Below, piece after piece: positions 1 to 6,432 of a stretch of DNA of 9,092 nt. Source of the stretch: an uncultured Rhodospirillales bacterium (GTDB taxonomy: Bacteria; Pseudomonadota; Alphaproteobacteria; Acetobacterales; Acetobacteraceae); assembly GCA_903904805.1 (NCBI GenBank), contig CAIVDX010000366.1, forward strand, positions 1-9,092, read 5' to 3'. Each line of letters begins with the position of its first letter. The stretch's first letter is position 1. Under the pieces are notes generated by a model. That model saw only the letters and a program-made list of their open reading frames with translations, searched no databases and was not told the origin of the DNA. Position numbers and translations under genes: made by a program.

Positions 1-1035
1 ACACAACAACAGGGCAAGGCCGATGTAACCCAACTCCAGCATCGTGTCGTAATAGCCGTTGTGAGCGTTCGGCATCGTCTTGACCCAACCCGGCGCCTCA
101 AGTACACTTGGCGCGTCGGATCCGATCAGCCAGAACGATTGGTAGCCCCATCCGACGATCGGGCTGCGATCGATTTCATATAAGGCAAAATCCCAAATTA
201 CCGTACGGCCGGTGAATGTGGAATCTCCGTACATCATGTACGATAATCGATTCATATCTAAATTAGAGATGCTGGAAGCGATGATGTAGATTACCGGTAC
301 TGCTATCACTGTTACGGCCGGTGAGATGCGTGCGATCCTCCACGCTGCCAATACACACCATGCGAGAATAGGAACGAGAATCGCTAGCCCGAGCGCCGTC
401 TTGGAATTAGCGAGAAAAACAAGAACAATAGACAAAACCAAAAAGCCGCTTGCTAAAACGCGCCGCATGCCATGAAAGCGCAATTCGTGCGTCGCCAGCA
501 TGAATGCGACCGCTGCGCATTCACCAAGGTAGTTCTTGCCATGAAAATACCCCTCAAACCCAATATTTACAAGTTCGGAACCGTACTGAGCCAAGCTCAC
601 TGAACCGACGGCGATGAACGGAAAATTCAAGACCACCGCGACCGCGAAACACAAAAACAGCCCGTGCATCGTATCGGCGGTCCGCGCTGACGTCAGAATG
701 GGCGGGATGATGCAAATGATGACCATGACTTGTTGAGTAAACCTGACCATAGAGCTTTGCGGGTTGAATGCCCACAGGACGCTCAGTCCGGCAAAACCAA
801 GATAGGCAAACAGACAGACAATGTTCGGCGGCCACACGAGTCTGCCATCACGAGACCGGGAACGGACTATGAGGAAAAGTGCGGCGACCGTCATGAGCGG
901 CCAAAAAATGCGGGGTTCGATGCGTGAATCCGGCTGTGCCGTGAGTCCGGTTGCACTCACATAGGTGAGGATAGGGAAGACGGTCAGTGCGAACCCGCAG
1001 GCCAGGATCGGGAGAATTGGAAATCGTGTGCGCAC
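1..1035 (-). CDS. O-antigen polymerase/ligase family membrane protein (Wzy_C type), C-terminus beyond the window
   Basis: This inner-membrane protein probably polymerises or ligates lipid-linked repeat units on the periplasmic side. The visible 345 codons are mostly hydrophobic helices. They carry the family's familiar signatures in order: a GKNYLGE segment (about residue 180), SKTALGLA (about 225), DSTFTGRTVIWDFA (about 270), PIVGWGYQSFW, then NAHNGYYDTMLELGYIGLA at the window edge. The last of these matches the HNGYL-type loop of Wzy_C proteins. No ATG fits. The frame opens after a TGA at 1039-1041, and GTG at 1033-1035 gives a basic N-terminus followed at once by a membrane helix. An AGGG lies 11 nt upstream. 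It is the last visible gene of the operon, 104 nt after the amidotransferase. It is clearly more AT-rich than its neighbours, as wzy genes often are. Sequence alone does not separate Wzy from WaaL. The family call is firm; the exact start is moderate. Confidence 0.88.
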   Translation of the reverse strand, partial: MRTRFPILPILACGFALTVFPILTYVSATGLTAQPDSRIEPRIFWPLMTVAALFLIVRSRSRDGRLVWPPNIVCLFAYLGFAGLSVLWAFNPQSSMVRFTQQVMVIICIIPPILTSARTADTMHGLFLCFAVAVVLNFPFIAVGSVSLAQYGSELVNIGFEGYFHGKNYLGECAAVAFMLATHELRFHGMRRVLASGFLVLSIVLVFLANSKTALGLAILVPILAWCVLAAWRIARISPAVTVIAVPVIYIIASSISNLDMNRLSYMMYGDSTFTGRTVIWDFALYEIDRSPIVGWGYQSFWLIGSDAPSVLEAPGWVKTMPNAHNGYYDTMLELGYIGLALLLC

Positions 1036-1038
1036 TGC

Positions 1039-1113
1039 TCAAGCTGCCCTGTGAAGGATTTCCGGCGATGCAATAAGCCCCAGTGTCAGCGTAAGCCAAC
1101 GCGCCAAGTGCAT
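1039..1113 (-). other. Short ORF just upstream of, and in frame with, the polymerase gene
   Basis: In the 104-nt gap between the amidotransferase stop and the polymerase GTG there is an ATG-initiated 24-codon ORF. Its peptide begins MHLARWLTLTLGLIAS and ends ILHRAA before TGA. It is in frame with the polymerase, separated only by that TGA and one further codon. It looks like a membrane-protein N-terminus, but its ribosome site is weak. It may be a leader peptide, the remnant of a longer polymerase N-terminus cut by a nonsense change, or chance. The polymerase has a sound N-terminus from its own GTG, so chance or a leader is at least as likely. Confidence 0.25.
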
Positions 1114-1139
1114 CGGTCCAGCAGACAATACTATCACTT

Positions 1140-3080
1140 TCAGCGAAAGACATGATTGCGATGGCACCATCGGATCAGAACATACACTGACCAAACGCGC
1201 GACCAGTACATGCCGGGCGCCCCGTCGAGAAAAGCTTGCCAGAGCCGCCCGACAACCCCAGGGTCCAATCCAACCGGCGCAATCATCTGCGGGTCGCGCA
1301 AAACCTGATCCATCGCATTCTTCAATCCGCGTCGGATCCAGCGATCAAACGGCAGCACGAATCCGCTCTTGGGCCGCTCGAATAGCGTAGGGGGTAGGCC
1401 GCGCAGCCCGATTCGCCGCAGCACTGCCTTGCGGCCGAGCGGCTGATACCGGAGGTTGTCCGGCAGACGGTCCACGCTCTCGAACAGGTGCTGATCCACG
1501 AACGGCATCCGTTGTTCCAGCGAAGAGGCCATGCTCGCTACATCGTTGTCGCGTAACAACCGCTCGCCGAGGAACAGACGCTGCTCCATTACGCTAATCG
1601 CCGAGAGAGGGGTGCGCTCCCGGGTTTCGGCTTCGAGGCGCCGCCGCATCGCGACTGGCAGGCCGTCGGCCAGCGGGGCGACGAAGTCACGTGCCAGCAA
1701 GTCGCGCTGAAACCCCGGAAGGAACAGCGTGTATGCCAACTGGTAGAGGGTCAGCAGATCGTCACCGTGGCGGACCATGTCCGGCAGTTTGGCCCAGCGT
1801 GTCTGTGGCGGGATTGCACCGCCGGAGCGGCGCAGCGGCCAGGTTGCCAAGCTTGCCACGGCAGACTGAAGACTGCGTGGTATAAGTGCGGTCCGCCGTG
1901 ACCAATCGTGCAGCACCGGCAGGTCGCGATACGAGGTGTAACCACCGAACAATTCATCACCACCTGTGCCTGACAAGGCCACGGTAAAACCGGCTTCGCG
2001 GATGGCGCGCGAGATGTAGTAGGCGTTCAGCCCGTCGAAGGTCGGTTGGTCGAGACCGTCCAGCGCTGCTTCCAGATTGGCGACGAAGTGGTCCTCCGTA
2101 AGCGTGACCTCGTGGTGCTGCGTTCCGATGTTGCCGGCGATTTGCCGCGCGTTCGGCCCCTCGTTGAGGTCCTGTTCCTCGAAGGCCAGCGTAAATGTAT
2201 GGATGGGGGTCTGGGCAGCACGCTGGGCCAGATTGGCGACCACCGAGGAGTCTACGCCGCTGGAGAGCAGGACCGCCAGTGGCACGTCACTAGCCAGATG
2301 CTCCCGCACGCCCTCCTGCAGAATGGCGGCCAGATGTGCCTCGTCCATCGCCGGATCGGGAGCCCGAGGCGGAATGTGCCAGAACGCTCGCTGCTGTCGT
2401 TCCTGGCCGGCCCCGTCGAATTCCAGCAAATGCCCCGGCTCCAGCAGTTCAACGCCGCGGACGACAGTGCCCGGGCCGACGACGAAGCCGTTCCATGCAC
2501 AACTTGCCACGGCTTGCGGGTCAAGGTACGCCGTGCCCAGCAACCCGCTTGCGAGCAGGGCGCGAAGCTCCGAGGCGAACGCTATGGACCAGCCTGCATC
2601 CGGGTCGGGTGAGCGCGCCAGATAGAGAGGCTTGATTCCGAGTGAATCGCGGGCCAACAGCAAACGGCGGTTCTGCGGATCCCAGCAGGCGAAGGCGAAC
2701 ATGCCGCGAAACCAACTAACGGCATCCGCGCCATGCAGCCCAAGCGCGCGGAGCATGACGGCCGTGTCACCGGTGGAGTTCACCACCTGTCCCTCATCCA
2801 GCAGTCGCTGTCGCAGTTCGACGAAGTTGTAAGTCTCACCATTATAGACAATAGCGTGGCCGGTTGCCAGATCGACCATGGGCTGGGCGCCCGCGGGCGA
2901 GAGGTCGAGAATCGCCAGACGGCGATGGGCCAGTAGCGCGCCCCAGCCGCGGGAATCAGGCTCAGACGCCCATGTGCCGCCAGCGTCTGGACCACGATGG
3001 AGCATCGCCTCGCTCATCCGCTTCAGTGCGGCGAAGTTGACACCATCCAGACGCCCGATAAGCCCGGCGATGCCGCACAT
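1140..3080 (-). CDS. Asparagine synthase-like glutamine amidotransferase (AsnB family)
   Basis: A 646-residue two-domain enzyme. The N-terminal class II amidase domain (about 1-220) starts MCGIAG with the nucleophilic Cys2 exposed. It also has LAHRRLAILDLS (about 50-61), VYNGETYN (78-85) and TGDT (103-106), the usual glutamine-binding elements. The C-terminal adenylating domain has the PP-loop SSGVDSS (273-279) and SGTGGDELFGGY (370-381). Such enzymes release ammonia from glutamine and channel it to an adenylated carboxylate. An upstream in-frame ATG at 3125 exists, but only the start at 3080 leaves Cys2 N-terminal, and it has AGGGA 8 nt upstream. Being inside a polysaccharide operon suggests it amidates a glycan carboxylate rather than making free asparagine, but that is inference. 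The PP-loop has Ser where E. coli AsnB has the first Gly of LSGG; I believe this variant is common in the family. It follows the WecG-family gene by 45 nt. Confidence 0.93.
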   Translation of the reverse strand: MCGIAGLIGRLDGVNFAALKRMSEAMLHRGPDAGGTWASEPDSRGWGALLAHRRLAILDLSPAGAQPMVDLATGHAIVYNGETYNFVELRQRLLDEGQVVNSTGDTAVMLRALGLHGADAVSWFRGMFAFACWDPQNRRLLLARDSLGIKPLYLARSPDPDAGWSIAFASELRALLASGLLGTAYLDPQAVASCAWNGFVVGPGTVVRGVELLEPGHLLEFDGAGQERQQRAFWHIPPRAPDPAMDEAHLAAILQEGVREHLASDVPLAVLLSSGVDSSVVANLAQRAAQTPIHTFTLAFEEQDLNEGPNARQIAGNIGTQHHEVTLTEDHFVANLEAALDGLDQPTFDGLNAYYISRAIREAGFTVALSGTGGDELFGGYTSYRDLPVLHDWSRRTALIPRSLQSAVASLATWPLRRSGGAIPPQTRWAKLPDMVRHGDDLLTLYQLAYTLFLPGFQRDLLARDFVAPLADGLPVAMRRRLEAETRERTPLSAISVMEQRLFLGERLLRDNDVASMASSLEQRMPFVDQHLFESVDRLPDNLRYQPLGRKAVLRRIGLRGLPPTLFERPKSGFVLPFDRWIRRGLKNAMDQVLRDPQMIAPVGLDPGVVGRLWQAFLDGAPGMYWSRVWSVYVLIRWCHRNHVFR

Positions 3081-3125
3081 CGGTGAGATCCCTGAAATAT
3101 CTTTGGGACGCGGTGAACTGCCCAA

Positions 3126-3896
3126 CTAGGTGGCAGGCAGACGGCCAAGTTGGCGGGCGACAATTTCACGCCCGGCGAGCCAAATGAATTCGGTGTTCGT
3201 GGTCAAGTAGCGCATCCATAGCTTGCGCGGCTCCATCAACAGCCGCCACAGCCACTCCAGCCCTGCCGCCTGAGTCCACCGTGGCGCGCGCTTGATGAAC
3301 CCGGCCAACACGTCAAAACTCCCACCAACCCCGATCATGACGGGCACATCGAGGCGCCCACGATGGCGCTCGCACCAGACCTCCTTGAACGGAGACGGCA
3401 TGCCGATGAACAGCATGTGGGCCTGGCTGGCGCGGATGTCTTCTACTATGCCGAGATGGTCGTCTGAGCGGAAATAGCCATCGCGGAATCCGGCAATTTC
3501 GATACCGGGGTAGCGGGTGCAGCAGACCTCAGCAAGCGTGGTGACCACTTCGCGCCGAGCTCCTAGAAAATATACGCGCAGCCGCTGCTGTCCGGCCGCC
3601 GCAAGTAGGTTCGCCATCAGGTCGACACCGGCCACACGCTCCGGCGCAGCCTGGCCAGACGCGCGTAGCGCCCAGACCACCGACATGCCATCGGCGACGG
3701 TGAGTTGCGCAGCCCGGCATGACGCAGCCAGATCCCGGTCACGCCGCATCATGCACAGATGAAAAGCGTTGGCCGTGATGACCGTGTGGGCGGCGCGGGG
3801 CGCGTGGCAGAATTCGAGGCAGCGCTCGACCGCCGCTTGCATGGTGATGGCGTCGAAGGAGACTCCAAGAAGCTCTGACTTTCCCGTACGTTGCAT
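3126..3896 (-). CDS. WecG/TagA/CpsF family glycosyltransferase (GT26)
   Basis: A 256-residue cytoplasmic, membrane-associated transferase. The family adds ManNAc, ManNAcA, glucose or related sugars from UDP donors to undecaprenyl-linked acceptors. Visible motifs are TANAFH (41-46), TVADG (66-70), VYFLGARREV (108-117), FIGMPSPFKEVW (163-174) and GVGGSFDVLAG (189-199). A basic and aromatic C-terminal tail (RAPRW, GLEWLWRLL, EPRKLWMRY) is the part thought to contact the membrane. T41 and D69 have the same 28-residue spacing as the catalytic Thr/Asp pair described for TagA of Thermoanaerobacter italicus. The ATG at 3896 has GAGG 7 nt upstream, overlapping the previous gene's stop. It sits 9 nt after the family 2 glycosyltransferase. 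A UDP-GlcNAc 2-epimerase gene nearby makes ManNAc or ManNAcA a reasonable donor sugar, though GumM-like enzymes of this family transfer other sugars. The family is certain; the substrate is not known. Confidence 0.93.
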   Translation of the reverse strand: MQRTGKSELLGVSFDAITMQAAVERCLEFCHAPRAAHTVITANAFHLCMMRRDRDLAASCRAAQLTVADGMSVVWALRASGQAAPERVAGVDLMANLLAAAGQQRLRVYFLGARREVVTTLAEVCCTRYPGIEIAGFRDGYFRSDDHLGIVEDIRASQAHMLFIGMPSPFKEVWCERHRGRLDVPVMIGVGGSFDVLAGFIKRAPRWTQAAGLEWLWRLLMEPRKLWMRYLTTNTEFIWLAGREIVARQLGRLPAT

Positions 3897-3905
3897 ATCA
3901 GTGCC

Positions 3906-4856
3906 TCACTCAGGCTTGAGCGCAGGGTGGCTGGCGTACCAGAGACCGGCCCGCTCTGCGTTGACCCGCGCTGTTGCAGCCCGCTTTCCCATTCGCAGGC
4001 AGGCGTGCTGGTAACGTTGCAAGAACTGGCGGAATTCCCGATCTTCGTAGCGGGGCATACCCTTCAGCCAGCTTCTGAGATACCCCCACAGCATGGCCGT
4101 GCTGCCAATCAGCACCGGATAGGCAGGCAGGTGGTACACTGCGACCGCGAGGTAGTACAGCAGCGAGGTCCCCATAAAGTACTGCCCGAATCCCGCTCTC
4201 AACCGTCCGGTCCAGATGCCCTTCTGGCTGGCACCCTGCGGCCGCAAATGCACGAAACGTAATGCCTCGCGGTCGACGCTCTCGGCAATCCAACCCAGCA
4301 TGCGCGCGCGGTGGCAGTCGATGCCATCCCACATCACTTGCCGCACGAAGCCGCCAATCTCCTGAAAGCAGGCGACGCGATAGAATTTGGTCATGCCGAC
4401 CGACATTTCGTCGCCGCAGATTTCCGGCTTCAGCGTGCCCCCCTGCGGGACGACGAACCACGGCTTGCCGGACGTGGTGCCGATGCGCGGATCATTTTCC
4501 ATACGTTGCATCAACAACTCAAAATAACGTGGCGGCAGGTCCAGATCCATGTCCAGCTTGCAGAGGTAGTCGAAATCTTCCATGCGAACCGTCTCCAGAC
4601 CCGCGTAGAAGGCTTCAATGACGCCCGGACCCACTTGGCGTCTGCCGCGATCAGTGCGCCGCACCACATGCAGATAGGGCAGCCGTCCAGCATAGTCCTG
4701 AAGAATCGTCGGCGTTTCATCAGTCGATCCATCATCGACGACGACCCAGGCCGCCGGTTGCACCGACTGGGCGGCGACGCTGTCCAGGGTGCGGCGGAGG
4801 TAGCTGGCTTCGTCCCGGCAGGGTGACACCAACAGGTAGCGTCGCGATGGACTCAT
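3906..4856 (-). CDS. Glycosyltransferase family 2 with C-terminal membrane segment
   Basis: A 316-residue inverting GT-A glycosyltransferase. It begins MSPSRRYLLVSPCRDEASYL, a standard GT2 opening. It then shows VVVDDGSTDET (38-48, nucleotide-binding Asp pair), YLCKLDMDLDLPPRYF (97-112, metal-binding DxD region), and GGF...WDGIDCHRARMLGW (168-189) in the acceptor and catalytic-base region. Residues about 232-262 are hydrophobic and probably hold the enzyme at the inner membrane. The tail is basic. An in-frame ATG at 4940 would add 28 residues that do not look like the family, so the start at 4856 is preferred, although its ribosome site is weak. It is the first gene of the minus-strand operon that continues to the WecG-type enzyme, amidotransferase and polymerase. 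The sugar transferred cannot be read from the sequence. Confidence 0.9.
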   Translation of the reverse strand: MSPSRRYLLVSPCRDEASYLRRTLDSVAAQSVQPAAWVVVDDGSTDETPTILQDYAGRLPYLHVVRRTDRGRRQVGPGVIEAFYAGLETVRMEDFDYLCKLDMDLDLPPRYFELLMQRMENDPRIGTTSGKPWFVVPQGGTLKPEICGDEMSVGMTKFYRVACFQEIGGFVRQVMWDGIDCHRARMLGWIAESVDREALRFVHLRPQGASQKGIWTGRLRAGFGQYFMGTSLLYYLAVAVYHLPAYPVLIGSTAMLWGYLRSWLKGMPRYEDREFRQFLQRYQHACLRMGKRAATARVNAERAGLWYASHPALKPE

Positions 4857-4979
4857 AAATGAGGCTTCATTTCGGAAGATTGCGGAACCTGCGGCCGACC
4901 TGATGGAAACGTGGGTCCAGATGCAGCCACGCTTCCGCACTTACCCTTCCTAGCACCTAGAAAGGATTTCAATCTTGGG

Positions 4980-5012
4980 TCCCGGGTTCGCTCACCCGCG
5001 AACCCTCCGGGA
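4980..5012. repeat. Strong inverted repeat (hairpin) in the divergent intergenic region
   Basis: A perfect 8-bp stem, GGGTTCGC (4984-4991) with GCGAACCC (4998-5005), encloses a 6-nt loop. It can be extended by TCCC (4980-4983) pairing with GGGA (5009-5012), leaving a 3-nt bulge. It is very GC-rich. No T-tract follows on either strand, so it is not a classical intrinsic terminator. On the minus strand it would lie in the 5' untranslated leader of the glycosyltransferase operon if transcription starts near 5123. Confidence 0.6.
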
Positions 5013-5129
5013 TGCGGACCACCATTGCCGCCGCGCCCATATCTTTGGCCCGGCAGGTCAAGCAAGCCCCATCCCGCTTCAGTTTTTATCACACGGCCGT
5101 TGGGGTATGCAACGAGTTGGAAAACAGAA

Positions 5130-5158
5130 ATTTTACCTTCTGGCGGTTGAAATTTCGA
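5130..5158 (-). promoter_or_regulatory. Candidate sigma-70-like promoter for the GT2-wecG-amidotransferase-polymerase operon
   Basis: Read on the minus strand, TCGAAA (5153-5158, 4 of 6 to TTGACA) and TAAAAT (5130-5135, 5 of 6 to TATAAT) are 17 nt apart. They sit in the AT-rich part of the intergenic region. Transcription would start near 5123, giving a leader of about 265 nt that contains the 4980-5012 hairpin. The call rests on matching the consensus only. Confidence 0.35.
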
Positions 5159-5280
5159 TTTATCACTGGACGGACCACCCATAATCGGTTCAAACATGGC
5201 TCGAATGTCGAACTTTGCGGCCGCCCGGGCCTTCAGACGTGAGGGGCGGATGCAACCGGCCTCGGACGAGACACTGAAAC

Positions 5281-6396
5281 ATGCGAATATTGACGGTGTT
5301 CGGCACGCGCCCAGAGGCCATCAAGATGGCTCCCGTCATCCGGCGGCTGGCAGCGGACCCGCATGTGACCTCGCTTGTTTGCGTTACGGCCCAGCACAGA
5401 CAGATGCTGGACCGGGTGCTTGGCGTTTTCGCCATTCGGCCCGATTGCGACCTGGATGTGATGCGCGAAGGTCAGGGGCTGACCTGGGTTACCACTGCCG
5501 TGCTTGAACGTATGGCTGCAGTGTATGCCGAGCTTAAACCTGACCGCGTGCTGGTGCAGGGCGACACGACGACGACCCTCGCAGCTGCCTTGGCTGCGTT
5601 TTACGCCCGTGTGCCGGTCGCACATGTGGAAGCGGGGCTGCGGACCGACGACGTCTACTCGCCGTGGCCGGAGGAGATGAACCGTCGGCTGACGACCCGC
5701 ATTGCCAATCTGCATTTCCCCCCAACGGAGGCCGCGCGGCGAAATCTGGTCCGGGAAGGTGTTGAGCCGTCCCAGATCGTGGTGACGGGCAATACCGTAA
5801 TTGACGCGCTGCTCGAGGCTATCGCCATTCTGGACGCCGACCCTGCTCAGGTCGCGGCCATTGAGGCAAGCTTGCCGCGGCTGGACCTGGGCAGGCGCAA
5901 GATTCTGGTGACAGGCCACCGGCGCGAAAATTTTGACGGCGGATTGGACCGTGTTGCACAGGGGCTGTTGCAACTGGCCGGGCGTGGCGACGTGCAGATT
6001 ATCTATCCGGTACATCTCAATCCGAACGTACGTCAGGTCGCCGAGAAGGTGCTGGGGGCGCACTCTTCGATCCATCTGATCCCGCCGCTGGACTACCTGC
6101 CCTTCGTTCACCTGATGCGCCGGGTGGATCTGATCATCACCGACTCAGGCGGCGTGCAGGAGGAAGCCCCATCCCTTGGCAAGCCTGTGCTGGTGACGCG
6201 TGACACCACCGAACGCCCCGAGGCCGTGGCCGCAGGTACCGTGAAACTTGTGGGCACCGATACAGCCCTGCTGGTTGCCGAAGCGAGCCGCCTGCTGGAC
6301 GACCCTGCGGCCTATGAGCAGATGAGTATCGCGCACAATCCCTATGGCGACGGCATGGCAACCGGCCGGATTTTGGAAGCATTGCTAAAGGGCTGA
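5281..6396 (+). CDS. wecB: UDP-N-acetylglucosamine 2-epimerase (non-hydrolysing)
   Basis: A 371-residue cytosolic enzyme that interconverts UDP-GlcNAc and UDP-ManNAc, supplying ManNAc units or the precursor of ManNAcA for surface glycans. It opens with MRILTVFGTRPEAIKMAPV, the family hallmark. VQGDTTTT gives D95, VAHVEAGLR gives E117, PWPEEMNRR gives E131 and VTGHRRENF gives H213. These match the numbering of the E. coli catalytic residues. The C-terminal UDP-binding half has YPVHLNPNV (242-250) and TDSGGVQEEAPSLGKPVLVTRDTTERPEAV (287-316 region). Length is normal for the family (E. coli about 376). It is the only plus-strand gene here, divergent from the glycosyltransferase operon and convergent with the DUF4910 gene. 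The ribosome site before the ATG is weak. No dehydrogenase (wecC) follows in the window. Confidence 0.96.
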   Translation: MRILTVFGTRPEAIKMAPVIRRLAADPHVTSLVCVTAQHRQMLDRVLGVFAIRPDCDLDVMREGQGLTWVTTAVLERMAAVYAELKPDRVLVQGDTTTTLAAALAAFYARVPVAHVEAGLRTDDVYSPWPEEMNRRLTTRIANLHFPPTEAARRNLVREGVEPSQIVVTGNTVIDALLEAIAILDADPAQVAAIEASLPRLDLGRRKILVTGHRRENFDGGLDRVAQGLLQLAGRGDVQIIYPVHLNPNVRQVAEKVLGAHSSIHLIPPLDYLPFVHLMRRVDLIITDSGGVQEEAPSLGKPVLVTRDTTERPEAVAAGTVKLVGTDTALLVAEASRLLDDPAAYEQMSIAHNPYGDGMATGRILEALLKG

Positions 6397-6432
6397 CCGA
6401 GGCAATTGGCGCTCCACGCAGGACGCGGTCGT
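6397..6432. other. Short convergent gap without a visible terminator
   Basis: Only 36 nt separate the wecB stop from the stop of the opposing DUF4910 gene. I see no stable hairpin with a T-run in either direction. Termination must be Rho-dependent, lie inside a coding region, or the transcripts overlap. Confidence 0.5.

Larger units (their letters stand above)
4857..5280. promoter_or_regulatory. Divergent intergenic region between the GT2 operon and wecB
   Basis: This 424-nt stretch holds no convincing gene. It separates the minus-strand glycosyltransferase operon from plus-strand wecB, so it should carry both promoters. Its middle part (about 5085-5200) is notably AT-richer than the flanks. 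A strong hairpin lies at 4980-5012. A minus-strand ORF of 114 codons spans 4853-5197, but its Gly/Pro-rich product matches nothing I know and reads through the hairpin. On the wecB side the only -10-like element I see is CATAAT at 5180-5185, without a good -35, so I do not call a plus-strand promoter. Confidence 0.7.

Noticed and set aside
848..1153. Minus-strand 101-codon ORF across the polymerase N-terminus
   Set aside because: It lies out of frame with the polymerase, whose frame gives clear membrane helices and family motifs; its own translation has none.
2046..2625. Plus-strand ORFs of about 180 codons opposite the amidotransferase
   Set aside because: Antisense shadows of a well-supported gene; the translations are Ser/Arg/Ala-rich without motifs.
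3081..3125. Longer amidotransferase N-terminus from the ATG at 3125
   Set aside because: It would bury the catalytic Cys2 behind 15 residues, whereas the ATG at 3080 has a good ribosome site.
4980..5012. Hairpin as a Rho-independent terminator or tRNA T-arm remnant
   Set aside because: There is no T-run on either side, and no acceptor, D or anticodon arm can be built around it.
4853..5197. Minus-strand 114-codon ORF whose TGA overlaps the GT2 start as ATGA
   Set aside because: The product is Gly/Pro-rich with no recognisable family, spans the hairpin and the promoter-like AT-rich patch, and has no convincing ribosome site; treated as intergenic.
5233..6111. Long minus-strand ORF of 292 codons opposite wecB
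   Set aside because: It is antisense to a gene with all its catalytic residues in place; long antisense frames are expected in GC-rich coding DNA.
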